64,000 bases of DNA from Flavobacteriales bacterium (GCA_016788635.1 JAEUSU010000008.1:310001-374000), one strand, 5' to 3'. Positions 42,959 to 51,253 are shown, counted from the first letter of the stretch. Notes: generated from the letters alone by a model not told the origin. Made by a program: numbers and translations.

Positions 42959-44506
42959 CTACCTCACCCTTGTGAACAAGCGCTTCCAGCGGATGCCGGT
43001 GTAGGGGTCCTTGGTGAACCACACGAGCACGGCCTTGCCCACCACGTGGTCATGCGGCACATAGCCCCAAAAGCGGCTGTCCTGCGAGCGGTGCCGGTTG
43101 TCACCCATCAGCCAGTAGTAGTCCTGCTGGAAGGTGTAGGTGTCGGCCTTCACGCCGTCGATCATGATCGCGCCATCCTTCACCTGCAGCTCGTGGCCCT
43201 CGTACACGCGGATCACACGCTCGAAGAGCGGCAGGTTCTCCAAGGTGAGCGTTACCGTGGCGCCGGCCTTGGGGATCCAGATCGGGCCGTAGTTGTCCTC
43301 GCTCCAGTTGAAGTTCGCGTGGTTGGGAAAGTAGGGCAGCGTGTGGTACTCGCTGCTGTAGCCGCGCGGATGGTCCTGCCGGTGCATGGACACCACGTTG
43401 CCGAAGGTCTTCAACTGCTCGGCGTTCGCTTCGGTAAGGGGGATGCTGGCGGTGTTCGGCGCGATCATCTGCACATCGTCGGGGCTCACATCGTACCGCT
43501 CCTTCAGCACTTTCTCATTGAAGCGCTCCTTCAATTCGAACTCGTAGGCGTACTGGGCCATGGGCGGCAGTTCCTGCTGCCTGCCGTTCAGCCATACAAG
43601 CCCGTTGCGCACTTCGAGCGTATCCCCGGCCACGGCCACGCAGCGCTTGATGTAGTTCTCCTTCTTGTCCACCGGCCGCACCAGGATGCCACCCCCGGGG
43701 ATCTTGCGGGGCTGGCCATCCACCAGGTTCCACATGCGGAAGTTGGGGTCCTGCACCTTGTCGCGGCCAAAGTCGCGCACCAGCTGGTAATAGCTCTGGT
43801 TCTGGAAGTTCGCCACCACCGTATCGCCCTCGGGGAAGTTGAACACCACGGCATCGCCGCGCTGCGGCCTTCCGAAGCCCGGCAACCTGCGGTAGGGCTG
43901 GCTGAACCAGTTGACGAAGCTGGGCGTGCTGGTGGTGAGGGGCAGCGTGTGGTGGGTGAAGGGGAAGGTGATGGGTGTCATGGGCATGCGCGGCCCGTAG
44001 CTCAGCTTGCTCACGAAGAGGTAGTCGCCCACCAGCAGGCTCTTCTCCATGGAAGGGGTGGGGATGGTGAAGGCCTCGAAGGTCAATGTGCGGAACACCG
44101 TGGCCACGATCACCGCGAAGAGGATGGCATCGCCCCATTGGCCGAGCATACCCCGCTTGCGCTGGTCCACCGGCACGGGCCCCACGTAGGTGGCCGCCGG
44201 TGCGTAGGCGATGCGCGGCAGGCGCCACCAGGGCAGAAAGGTCATCAGCACATGATCCTTGAAAGCGCGTTCACCCAGGATGATCGAGGTGTTCACGTTC
44301 ATGATGATGAACATGAGCAGGTTCACGCCCGGTACCAGGAAGAGGAAGATCCACCACCAGGGCTTGCCGCTGATCTTCAGCCACACCAGAATGTTGTAGC
44401 CCGGCACGAAGCCCGCCCACGCCGGTTTGCCCGCCTTCTGGAAGACCTTCCACAGGCTGGCGAATACGACGAGGAAATAGAGGATGAGGAAGAGGTAGGG
44501 CAGCAT
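42959..44506 (-). CDS. lepB: Signal peptidase I (long, Bacteroidota type)
   Basis: A 515-residue S26 signal peptidase. Residues 1-75 carry two to three membrane helices with a DUF5684-like sequence (VFQKAGKPAWAGFVPGYNILVWLKISGKPWWW), followed by a further helix near 125-143 and the catalytic domain: serine in PTPSM (S152), lysine in YIKRCVAVAGD (K287), then YYWLMGDNRHRSQDSRFWGYVP and VGKAVLVWF. Such long LepB proteins follow dapB in many Bacteroidota, as here. It cleaves signal peptides on the outer face of the inner membrane. It is separated from dapB by a 182-bp gap with a 7-nt repeat. Confidence 0.93.
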   Translation of the reverse strand: MLPYLFLILYFLVVFASLWKVFQKAGKPAWAGFVPGYNILVWLKISGKPWWWIFLFLVPGVNLLMFIIMNVNTSIILGERAFKDHVLMTFLPWWRLPRIAYAPAATYVGPVPVDQRKRGMLGQWGDAILFAVIVATVFRTLTFEAFTIPTPSMEKSLLVGDYLFVSKLSYGPRMPMTPITFPFTHHTLPLTTSTPSFVNWFSQPYRRLPGFGRPQRGDAVVFNFPEGDTVVANFQNQSYYQLVRDFGRDKVQDPNFRMWNLVDGQPRKIPGGGILVRPVDKKENYIKRCVAVAGDTLEVRNGLVWLNGRQQELPPMAQYAYEFELKERFNEKVLKERYDVSPDDVQMIAPNTASIPLTEANAEQLKTFGNVVSMHRQDHPRGYSSEYHTLPYFPNHANFNWSEDNYGPIWIPKAGATVTLTLENLPLFERVIRVYEGHELQVKDGAIMIDGVKADTYTFQQDYYWLMGDNRHRSQDSRFWGYVPHDHVVGKAVLVWFTKDPYTGIRWKRLFTRVR

Positions 44507-44610
44507 GTGTTGGGCTAAGGGCCTTGAGGCGGTCGGGTGCGAAGGTCAGGCTTCAGGAGGAACAGGCCAACCCGGATGGTGTGAAAGGCTGTGAAGACAG
44601 GTCAAATGGG

Positions 44611-44669
44611 CAAGACTCAAGACACAAGACTCAAGTCACAAGGCTCAAGTATCAAGGCTCAAGTACCAA
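44611..44669. repeat. Heptanucleotide tandem repeat (caagNNN), eight units
   Basis: Eight consecutive 7-nt units from 44611 to 44666, all starting caag (caagact, caagaca, caagact, caagtca, caaggct, caagtat, caaggct, caagtac), plus a partial unit. It lies in the 182-bp gap between dapB and lepB; nothing else was recognised in the gap. The stretch 44625-44642 recurs as its reverse complement at 48913-48930. Confidence 0.85.
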
Positions 44670-44688
44670 CGTCCAGGTCAAAAGGTGG

Positions 44689-45450
44689 TCAGTGGTTGTC
44701 CAGGACGTCGTCCATGGTGAAGAGCCCGGTGCGCCCTTTCAGCCATTCGGCGGCGATCACCGCACCGGTGGCGAAGCCCTGGCGGCCAAAGGCCTCGTGC
44801 GTCAGGGTGATCCGGTCCTCGGGGCTGCGCCAGGTGACGCTGTGCTTGCCGGGGACCTCGCCCGTGCGTTCGCTGTGGATGGGGATGACAGGGGTTGAAG
44901 GTTGAGGGTTGGCACCGGTTGAGGCTTGCGCTTTGACGGGCTCAGCGTGACCCGCATTAGAACGAAGTTCCCAACCACTGTAGCGTTGCACGCGCAGGTC
45001 GATGTCCCTGGCCGTGGTGATGGCCGTGCCGCTGGGGGCGTCGAGCTTGTGGATGTGGTGGATCTCGTCGATGTGCACGGTGTAGCGCGGCTGCTGGTCC
45101 ATCAGCAGGGCCAGCTGGCGGTTCAGGCGGAAGAAGAGGTTGACGCCGATGCTGAAGTTGCTGGCCCACAACAAGGCACCACGGTGCTCCTGTACCAGCG
45201 CCTTCACCTGCTCCAGGTGGTCATACCAGCCGGTGGTGCCCACCACCACGGGCACGCCCGCTTCCAGGCATAGCCGCATGTTGGCCAGGGCATGTTCGGG
45301 CCGGCTGAACTCGATGGCCACATCCGCACCGGAGGGCGCGGTGCCTGCGTTCGTGGAACCGACCTTCAGCGCCACTTGGTGGCCGCGTGTTTGCGCGACT
45401 GCTTCGATGGCGCGGCCCATCTTGCCGTAGCCGAGGAGTGCGATATTCAT
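44689..45450 (-). CDS. dapB: 4-hydroxy-tetrahydrodipicolinate reductase
   Basis: A 253-residue NAD(P)H enzyme of the lysine/diaminopimelate pathway. The N-terminal dinucleotide site is IALLGYGKMGRAIEAVA, and the substrate domain has the signature EIHHIHKLDAPSGTAI with catalytic His/Lys. It is slightly shorter than the E. coli enzyme, as is usual in Bacteroidota. It sits between DUF5683 and lepB, the standard order in this phylum. The ATG starting NIALLGYG is used because homologues begin there. Confidence 0.95.
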   Translation of the reverse strand: MNIALLGYGKMGRAIEAVAQTRGHQVALKVGSTNAGTAPSGADVAIEFSRPEHALANMRLCLEAGVPVVVGTTGWYDHLEQVKALVQEHRGALLWASNFSIGVNLFFRLNRQLALLMDQQPRYTVHIDEIHHIHKLDAPSGTAITTARDIDLRVQRYSGWELRSNAGHAEPVKAQASTGANPQPSTPVIPIHSERTGEVPGKHSVTWRSPEDRITLTHEAFGRQGFATGAVIAAEWLKGRTGLFTMDDVLDNH

Positions 45451-45514
45451 GTGTTTACGTTCAGGAGCCACAGCGAAGATGCATCATCCGCCATGTCCCC
45501 TTCACGCTCCCGGC

Positions 45515-46060
45515 TCACAGGTCCATGCGCACCGACAGGCCCAAGGTCCCCCGCGAGGCCAGCGGCAGGGAAGGGCCCAGCTTCAGGCTCAGGTCGCTGC
45601 CCACATCAAAGCGCACGAAGTGTGCGTCCACCGTGGCGTCCATCACGTTCAGGGCGTACACCAGGCCGATGGCGATGTAGCTCAGGTCGCGCCAGCGCCG
45701 GTAGGTCTCGGCTGTTTCAAAGAGCGAGGAAGCGCTGTACTGCCCGTTGAACTCGTCCGTGGTGTTGGGGTCGTTGTCGCTCACGGCGATGTACGCATCC
45801 CGGTATCGCTGGTACTGGCTGCTGTTCTCACGGATGAAGTAGTAGCTGAGGCCCAGCCCGCCCCACACGATGGGTACCTTCCAATACTTGCGGTTGTACA
45901 CCTGGCCCGCGCCGGGCAGCAGGGCGGAATAGATCGCCGCGCGTTTGGGGCTGTGGCGGTAGCGCCAGTCCAGTGTATCCACAACAGGGCCGCCCGTTTG
46001 GGCACCGGCATGGAATTGCCCCGCAAGGGTCACCAACAGCAAGATCAGGCGCACCGGCAT
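45515..46060 (-). CDS. DUF5683 protein
   Basis: A 181-residue protein of a family nearly confined to Bacteroidota. It has a signal peptide (LILLLVTLAGQFHAGAQ) and the family core SPKRAAIYSALLPGAGQVYNRKYWKVPIVWGGLGLSYYF, which looks like a membrane hairpin, followed by RRWRDLSYIAIGLVYALNVMDATVDAHF. Position between parB and dapB is the usual one for DUF5683. Function is unknown; an envelope location is likely. Confidence 0.9.
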   Translation of the reverse strand: MPVRLILLLVTLAGQFHAGAQTGGPVVDTLDWRYRHSPKRAAIYSALLPGAGQVYNRKYWKVPIVWGGLGLSYYFIRENSSQYQRYRDAYIAVSDNDPNTTDEFNGQYSASSLFETAETYRRWRDLSYIAIGLVYALNVMDATVDAHFVRFDVGSDLSLKLGPSLPLASRGTLGLSVRMDL

Positions 46061-46075
46061 GGTGCAAAGGTGGCA

Positions 46076-46912
46076 TCAAAGGGTGGTTCGGCCCTTCTCC
46101 CAGCGCAGCCGATGGATCTTCAGGGCATGGCGGAGCGCGCCCTTTGAAATGGCGAGCGGCCCGATGTCGAGCTCCGCTTCACCACCCGGATGATCGAATA
46201 CCAGCAGGTGCCGGGTGCTGCGCCCGGAGCCTTTCACGATCACACGCTCGTTGTGGATGCCGCCCCAGGCATGGAAACGCTTCGACCGTAAGGTGATCCC
46301 CTGCTGGTCCACCACGAGGACCGGCGATCGGTGCAGGAGTTTCCGCAGGCCATCGATCAACAGCCACGCACCAACGGCCGCCATGATCGCAACCACCCAT
46401 TCGTTGCCCTTGCTGACCCTGAAATTTTTGGCCGCAAAACCGATCAGCACACCACCGAACACGCACAGAAAGACCGACTGGCCTTTGGAATACCCCACGG
46501 CTGTGGTGGCGGGTACGCCCGGGTCGTCCAAGCGCTCATCCGGTATGGCCAGCCGGGCTTTCAGGGCCATCAGCGTTTCGCGTTGGGCCCGGGTGCGGAT
46601 CTCGGTGCGTTCGGCCCAATGGCCCTTGCGCCAGATGAGCTTCTCCTGCACCGCCACCGCATGCAATTCATGAATGTTCCGCACACGCCCCAGAGACCAG
46701 ATCCGCCAATGGGTGATGGCGACCGCCCACCAAAGCCAGGCGAGCGCAAGCCCCGTGGCAAAGCCAGCCCCAACGAGCCACACTGGGCTGATCTTTTCTG
46801 TCGCGACCAAGAGCATGGGCGCGATGAAGCAGATGATGAACAAGAGAAGTGGAATAAGCTGCAGCAGGAGCCTGCCCCTGCGCAAGGCCTGTTCCACGGA
46901 GACCTGCTCCAT
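46076..46912 (-). CDS. Hypothetical membrane protein with PH-like C-terminus
   Basis: A 278-residue protein with four hydrophobic helices: two near 17-65 (LIPLLLFIICFIAPMLLVA; LVGAGFATGLALAWLWWAVA) and two near 145-190 (VFLCVFGGVLIGFAA; VVAIMAAVGAWLLIDGL). The final 80 residues are beta-rich (SPVLVVDQQGITLRSKRFHAWGGIHNERVIV, HLLVFDHPGGEAELDIGPL), resembling bacterial PH domains. I recognise no named family. It lies 3 bp downstream of parB and 15 bp upstream of DUF5683, so it is inserted within an otherwise standard Bacteroidota operon. Confidence 0.7.
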   Translation of the reverse strand: MEQVSVEQALRRGRLLLQLIPLLLFIICFIAPMLLVATEKISPVWLVGAGFATGLALAWLWWAVAITHWRIWSLGRVRNIHELHAVAVQEKLIWRKGHWAERTEIRTRAQRETLMALKARLAIPDERLDDPGVPATTAVGYSKGQSVFLCVFGGVLIGFAAKNFRVSKGNEWVVAIMAAVGAWLLIDGLRKLLHRSPVLVVDQQGITLRSKRFHAWGGIHNERVIVKGSGRSTRHLLVFDHPGGEAELDIGPLAISKGALRHALKIHRLRWEKGRTTL

Positions 46913-46915
46913 GGC

Positions 46916-47791
46916 TTACGCCAGGCGGCTCACCAGGCGCTGCAGATCCTCTTCGCTGGTGAAGGCGATCTCGATGCGGCCTTTGCCGATGTTGTCCTGC
47001 TTCACCACCACTTTGCTGCCCAGGCGCTCGCCCAGTTGATGGCCGATGTCCGTACGGGTGCGGGGGGCGGTGGGGTTGGAAGGGCGCGGGTGGCGCGAAG
47101 GCATGTGGCGCGCGAGCTCTTCCACCTGCCGCACGCTGAGCTGACTTTCCACGATGCGGCGGTAAAGTTCCAGTTGGCGCGCAGGGTCCGCGATGGTGAT
47201 GAGGGCACGCGCATGGCCCATGCTGATCTGCCGCTGGCGGATGCCCAGTTGGATCTCGGCCGGCAGCTTCAGCAGCCGCAGGTAGTTGGTCACCGTCGTG
47301 CGGTCCTTGCCCACCTTTTCGCTGAGTTGTTCCTGCGTAAGGCCTACTTCGTCCGTGAGTCGCTTGAAGCTGATGGCCACCTCGATGGCATCGAGATCCT
47401 CGCGCTGGATGTTCTCCACGAGGGCCATCTCCAGCATGGCCTCATCGTTGGCCACGCGGATGTAGGCGGGGATCTGCGTGAGGCCGGCGGCCTGTGCGGC
47501 GCGGAAACGGCGCTCGCCGCTGATCAGCTGGTAGCGGTCGGGCGCCACGCGGCGCACGGTGACGGGCTGGATGACGCCGAGGTTGCGGATGCTGGTGGCC
47601 AGCTCCACGAGGGCCTCGTTGTTGAAGGTGGTGCGGGGCTGGAAGGGGTTCGGCTCGATCTCTGCGATGGGCAGCTCGGCCACGGCACCCACGCTGCGCG
47701 GGGCGGCCAGGGTGGGGCGGGGGCCCAGGTCGGTGGCCGGTTCATCCAACAGGGCGCTCAGGCCGCGCCCCAGGCCGCGTTTCTTGGTCAT
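46916..47791 (-). CDS. parB: Chromosome partitioning protein ParB
   Basis: A 291-residue ParB/Spo0J protein. The N-terminal CTP-binding ParB domain shows IEPNPFQPRTTF, ELATSIRNLGVIQPVTVR and the GERRFRAAQAAGL motif with the arginines that bind CTP. The central helix-turn-helix (LTQEQLSEKVGKDRTTVTNYLRLLKLP) binds parS DNA, and the C-terminal part dimerises. Start overlaps the parA stop (ATGA). It spreads on DNA around parS and directs origin segregation with ParA. Confidence 0.96.
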   Translation of the reverse strand: MTKKRGLGRGLSALLDEPATDLGPRPTLAAPRSVGAVAELPIAEIEPNPFQPRTTFNNEALVELATSIRNLGVIQPVTVRRVAPDRYQLISGERRFRAAQAAGLTQIPAYIRVANDEAMLEMALVENIQREDLDAIEVAISFKRLTDEVGLTQEQLSEKVGKDRTTVTNYLRLLKLPAEIQLGIRQRQISMGHARALITIADPARQLELYRRIVESQLSVRQVEELARHMPSRHPRPSNPTAPRTRTDIGHQLGERLGSKVVVKQDNIGKGRIEIAFTSEEDLQRLVSRLA

Positions 47792-48606
47792 GGCAATTCC
47801 TCCTCCACCGCAATGGTGCGTTCGTGCTCAGGGATGCGCGTGAGGCTGTTCTTCTGCAGGATCTCGCGCGCCAGGTTCAGGTAGTTCACCGCGCCCTTGC
47901 AGCTGGCGTCGTGCATGATGATGGTCTGCCCGTGGCTCGGCGCTTCGCCCAGGGCCACGTTGCGGTGGATCACCGTGTCGAAGACGAGCTGCTGGAAGTG
48001 GGTCTTCACCTCTTCCACCACCTGGTTGGCCAGGCGCAGGCGGCTGTCGTACATGGTGAGCAGCATGCCCTCGATGTCCAGTTCGGGATTGAGGCGCTGC
48101 TGCACGATCTTGATCGTGTTCAACAGTTTGCCCAGGCCTTCCAGGGCGAAATACTCGCACTGCACGGGGATGATCACGCTGTCCGCAGCGGTGAGGGAGT
48201 TCACCGTCACCAGGCCCAGCGAAGGCGAGCAATCGATGATGATGAAGTCGTATTGGTCGCGCAGCGGGTCCAGCACGGCTTTCATGCGCTTCTCGCGCTC
48301 GGGCAGGTCGATCATCTCGATCTCGGCGCCCACCAGGTCGATGTGGCCGGGGAGCAGGTCCAGGTTCGGGTTGTCCGTGCCTTGGATCACTTCCTGCGGC
48401 GGCGTGCCGTTGATGATGCACTCGTAGATGCTGGCCTTCACCTCGCGGGGGTCGTAGCCCGTGCCGCTGGTGGCGTTGGCCTGGGGGTCGGCGTCCACCA
48501 GCAGGGTACGCCGCTCCAGGGCACCCAGGCAGGCCGCCAGGTTGATGGCGGTGGTGGTCTTGCCCACGCCGCCCTTTTGGTTCACAATGGAGATGATCTT
48601 GGCCAT
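47788..48606 (-). CDS. parA: Chromosome partitioning ATPase ParA
   Basis: A 272-residue deviant-Walker ATPase. The P-loop is NQKGGVGKTTTAINLA at residues 8-23, followed by LLVDADPQANAT and IIIDCSPSLGLVTVN. Length and sequence are those of chromosomal ParA/Soj rather than plasmid forms with N-terminal helix-turn-helix. It is translationally coupled to parB. A 12-bp direct repeat resembling ParB half-sites lies 30-55 bp upstream, and a possible TACTTTTA -7 element lies just beyond it, which suggests autoregulation. Confidence 0.96.
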   Translation of the reverse strand: MAKIISIVNQKGGVGKTTTAINLAACLGALERRTLLVDADPQANATSGTGYDPREVKASIYECIINGTPPQEVIQGTDNPNLDLLPGHIDLVGAEIEMIDLPEREKRMKAVLDPLRDQYDFIIIDCSPSLGLVTVNSLTAADSVIIPVQCEYFALEGLGKLLNTIKIVQQRLNPELDIEGMLLTMYDSRLRLANQVVEEVKTHFQQLVFDTVIHRNVALGEAPSHGQTIIMHDASCKGAVNYLNLAREILQKNSLTRIPEHERTIAVEEELP

Positions 48607-48635
48607 GTTCGGTGTTCGTCCTTGGGTGCGCGCCA

Positions 48636-48661
48636 GCCGTGGAACGCGTGCCGTGGAACGC
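48636..48661 (-). promoter_or_regulatory. 12-bp direct repeat in the parA leader, ParB half-site-like
   Basis: The sequence gccgtggaacgc occurs twice, at 48636-48647 and 48650-48661, with a 14-bp period. The core cgtggaac equals one arm of the parS variant tgttccacgtggaaca, but here the arms are in direct rather than inverted orientation. It lies between the parA start (48606) and its likely promoter, where an autoregulatory site would be expected. Confidence 0.4.
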
Positions 48662-48895
48662 CGCTAAAAGTACCGGGGGGCGCACGACGGGGACGGGTCG
48701 CGCTGGTCGCCACTTTTGAACACGGCGCTGTCCGCGTGGTGGGAAAGCCTGTTGATGGCCGACCCACAACCCGCGCCTATGGCGGACCGCCGCCGTTGAA
48801 AAGGGTTATCAACGGGTGTTGATAGTCGGCGGGATAGATGGCATGGGACGCGACTCACAGGCGGCCGCACTCGATCGACATGAAGTACACCTTGA

Positions 48896-48930
48896 CCCCT
48901 TGTGATTTGAGTCTTGTGACTTGAGTCTTG
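48896..48930. repeat. Heptanucleotide repeat (caagNNN on the minus strand), five units
   Basis: Read on the minus strand from 48930: caagact, caagtca, caagact, caaatca, caagggg. The first 18 bp (48913-48930) are identical to 44625-44642 on the plus strand. It starts 1 bp after the DUF3276 stop codon. Confidence 0.8.
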
Positions 48931-48931
48931 C

Positions 48932-49288
48932 TCAGATGTCCTTCCGGTCCAGGTCCTCGAAGTCGATATCCCGTGACCGGTCGGAGGCCGGGGGCTCATC
49001 CGGACGAGGCTCGCGCGGCGCGGCGCTCTGGTAGTCTCCGGTAGATCGCAGGCGGTCGATCTCGGCCAGGGTATCCTGCAGGCCTTCGAGGAACTTCTCG
49101 AAGTCCTCTTTGTAAAGGAAGATCTTGTGCTTCTCGTAGGAGGCGGTGCCGTCCTCGTGCGTGTGTTTCTTGCTCTCCGTGATGGTGAGGAAGAGGTCGC
49201 GGCCGCGGGTGCTCTTCACATCGAAGAAGTACGTGCGCTTGCCGGCCCTTACGGCTTTGCTGTAGACATCTTCACGCTCATCCGCCAT
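48932..49288 (-). CDS. DUF3276 (PUR-alpha-like) protein
   Basis: A 118-residue protein of the DUF3276 family, found across Bacteroidota. The core SKAVRAGKRTYFFDVKSTRGRDLFLTITESKK and the following KHKIFLYKEDFEKFLEGL match the PUR-type beta-sheet/helix fold that binds single-stranded DNA or RNA in characterised relatives. The C-terminal 35 residues are charged and likely disordered. The ATG before ADEREDVYSK is preferred; another ATG 24 bp upstream is possible. It precedes parA on the same strand but is separated by 325 bp. Confidence 0.9.
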   Translation of the reverse strand: MADEREDVYSKAVRAGKRTYFFDVKSTRGRDLFLTITESKKHTHEDGTASYEKHKIFLYKEDFEKFLEGLQDTLAEIDRLRSTGDYQSAAPREPRPDEPPASDRSRDIDFEDLDRKDI

Positions 49289-49366
49289 GCTGGGGCCCTC
49301 TTCACGCTTCAAGGCCAGTCAAATATAGCAGGTGGGCTTGAACCGCCAAAGGGGGGGCGGGCGGGG

Positions 49367-51253
49367 TCATTCCATACCTGTACGGTGCTCCTCCAGCAAT
49401 TGCTGGGCGTGCAATTGGGCGTAGTGCCCTTCACGTGCCAGCAGTTCTTCATGCCGGCCCTCTTCCACCACGCGGCCATGCTCCAGCACCAGGATGTGGT
49501 CCGCCCGTTGCACGGCGCTGATGCGATGACTGATGATCACCGTGGTGCGTCCCTGCATCTCGCGCTTCAACTCGTTCAGGATGGCCTCTTCGGTGGCGGT
49601 GTCCACGGCGCTCAGTGGATCGTCGAACAGCAGGATGCGCGGGCGGCCGATCAGCGCACGGGCAATGCTCACCCGCTGTTTCTGTCCACCGCTGAGGGTG
49701 ATGCCGCGCTCGCCCAGTACGGTATCGTACCCTTCGGGGAAGGTGGTGATGTTGGCGTGCACCTGGGCGGCCATGGCTGCCCGTTGTACCTGTGCCGGGT
49801 CGGGAGACGCACCATGGGTGCCGAAAGCGATGTTCCCGGAGATGCTGTCACTGAAGAGGAACACATCCTGCGGAACGTAGCCAATGGCGCGCCGCAGCGC
49901 GGTGAGCGGGATGCTTCGGATGGGCAGCCCATCGATGCGGACCTCGCCACCGGTGGCATCGTGAAAACGGGCGATGAGCTCCGCGATGGTGCTCTTGCCG
50001 CTGCCCGTATGCCCGGTGATGGCCAGCGTGGAGCCCACCGGAACCTGGAAGCTCACGCGGTCCAGGGCCTTGATGCCGGTATCCGGATAGGTGAAGCTGA
50101 CCTGGTCGAAGGTGATGGCCCCTCGTACCTCGTGCGGCACGGGCTGCTCATCCCGAATGGCGGGCTCCTGCGCGAGGAATTCGTTGATGCGCTGCATGGA
50201 CGCGGCCGCATGCTGGGTGAGGCTGGTGACCCAGCCCACCGAGGCAAAAGGCCAGGTGAGCATGTTCACATAGATCACGAACTCGGCGATGTTCCCCACG
50301 GTAACGGTCGGGTCGCCATTCACCACCATCATGCCGCCGATGAAGATGGTGAGCGTGGTGCTGAGCCCGATGAGCAGCATGATGGCCGGCATGAAGAGGG
50401 CGTCCACGCGGGCCTGGTCCAGACTGCGCTTGCGGTACTCCCTGGCCGCATCAGCATACCGGTCGGCGGCCACGCTTTCGCGCGCATAGGCCTTCAGCAC
50501 GCGTATGCCACTGAAGGTCTCCTGTGCCAGGGTGCTCAACCGGCTTTGTTGTTCCTGCACCGCCATGCTGCGGCGGTTCACCAGGTCGCTCACCAGGTAG
50601 ATCAGCACGCTCATCACCGGCAGGGGGAGCAGCGTCCAGAGCGTCAGGCGCGGGTTCACGTGCAACATGAAGGCGATGCAAAGCACGAAGAGGACCACCA
50701 GGTTGATGGTGTACATCACGGCAGGACCGAGGTACATGCGCACCTGGCTCACATCCTCGCTGATGCGGTTCATCAAATCGCCGGTGCTGTTGCGCTTGTA
50801 GAAGGCGCGGTCCAGGCGCTGGTAGTGGTCGAAGATGGAGTTCTTCAGGTCGTACTCGATCAGGCGGCTCATCACAATGATGGTCTGCCGCATGAAAAAG
50901 GTGAAAAGCCCGCGCAGCAATGCAAAGGCGAGGTAGAGCCCGGCGAGCAGGGCGGCCAATGCGGTGGCGTTGCGCACCACGCCAACCGGTGTGGCAAGTC
51001 CGGCCACCAGACCGTTCAGGTCAAGGCCGGTCCACCCGAGCCAGTCGTGCAGCATGGGCGGCAGTTCTGGAGCCGTTGCGCCAGAGGCCCCATCGTGCAA
51101 GCGCACGGCTGCGGCCATCAGGTCAATGGCCTCACGCACCACACGTGGGGCGTACACCCCGAACAGGTTGCTGAGCACGATGAAGCCGATGCCCAATAGG
51201 AACCTCCAGCGGTAATGCCAGAAATAGGGATTCAGCGTTGCAAGCGCGCGCAT
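49367..51253 (-). CDS. ABC exporter (fused permease and ATPase), MsbA/MdlB type
   Basis: A 628-residue half-transporter. The N-terminal six-helix domain spans about residues 15-340, with a larger than usual first periplasmic loop (about 50-95). The ATPase domain has Walker A GHTGSGKST, signature LSGGQKQR and Walker B LLFDDPLSAVD. The residue after the Walker B Asp, usually catalytic Glu, is Asp, a substitution seen in other exporters and in degenerate sites, so ATPase turnover may be slow or depend on a partner. It likely exports lipids or drugs as a homodimer or heterodimer. Confidence 0.92.
   Translation of the reverse strand: MRALATLNPYFWHYRWRFLLGIGFIVLSNLFGVYAPRVVREAIDLMAAAVRLHDGASGATAPELPPMLHDWLGWTGLDLNGLVAGLATPVGVVRNATALAALLAGLYLAFALLRGLFTFFMRQTIIVMSRLIEYDLKNSIFDHYQRLDRAFYKRNSTGDLMNRISEDVSQVRMYLGPAVMYTINLVVLFVLCIAFMLHVNPRLTLWTLLPLPVMSVLIYLVSDLVNRRSMAVQEQQSRLSTLAQETFSGIRVLKAYARESVAADRYADAAREYRKRSLDQARVDALFMPAIMLLIGLSTTLTIFIGGMMVVNGDPTVTVGNIAEFVIYVNMLTWPFASVGWVTSLTQHAAASMQRINEFLAQEPAIRDEQPVPHEVRGAITFDQVSFTYPDTGIKALDRVSFQVPVGSTLAITGHTGSGKSTIAELIARFHDATGGEVRIDGLPIRSIPLTALRRAIGYVPQDVFLFSDSISGNIAFGTHGASPDPAQVQRAAMAAQVHANITTFPEGYDTVLGERGITLSGGQKQRVSIARALIGRPRILLFDDPLSAVDTATEEAILNELKREMQGRTTVIISHRISAVQRADHILVLEHGRVVEEGRHEELLAREGHYAQLHAQQLLEEHRTGME

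Larger units (their letters stand above)
48607..48931. other. 325-bp intergenic region upstream of parA
   Basis: No gene is apparent. From left to right it holds the parA leader with a 12-bp direct repeat (48636-48661), a possible -7 element on the minus strand near 48665-48673, a short palindrome tatcaac/gttgata (48807-48824), and a caagNNN heptad array (48896-48930) directly after the DUF3276 stop codon. The rest is unremarkable. Confidence 0.6.

Noticed and set aside
44611-44669. CRISPR-like array
   Set aside because: Units are only 7 nt with no spacers between them and no cas genes are in the window.
48607-48931. Canonical parS site near parAB
   Set aside because: No full inverted parS palindrome was found by eye here; only the tandem half-site-like repeat reported above.
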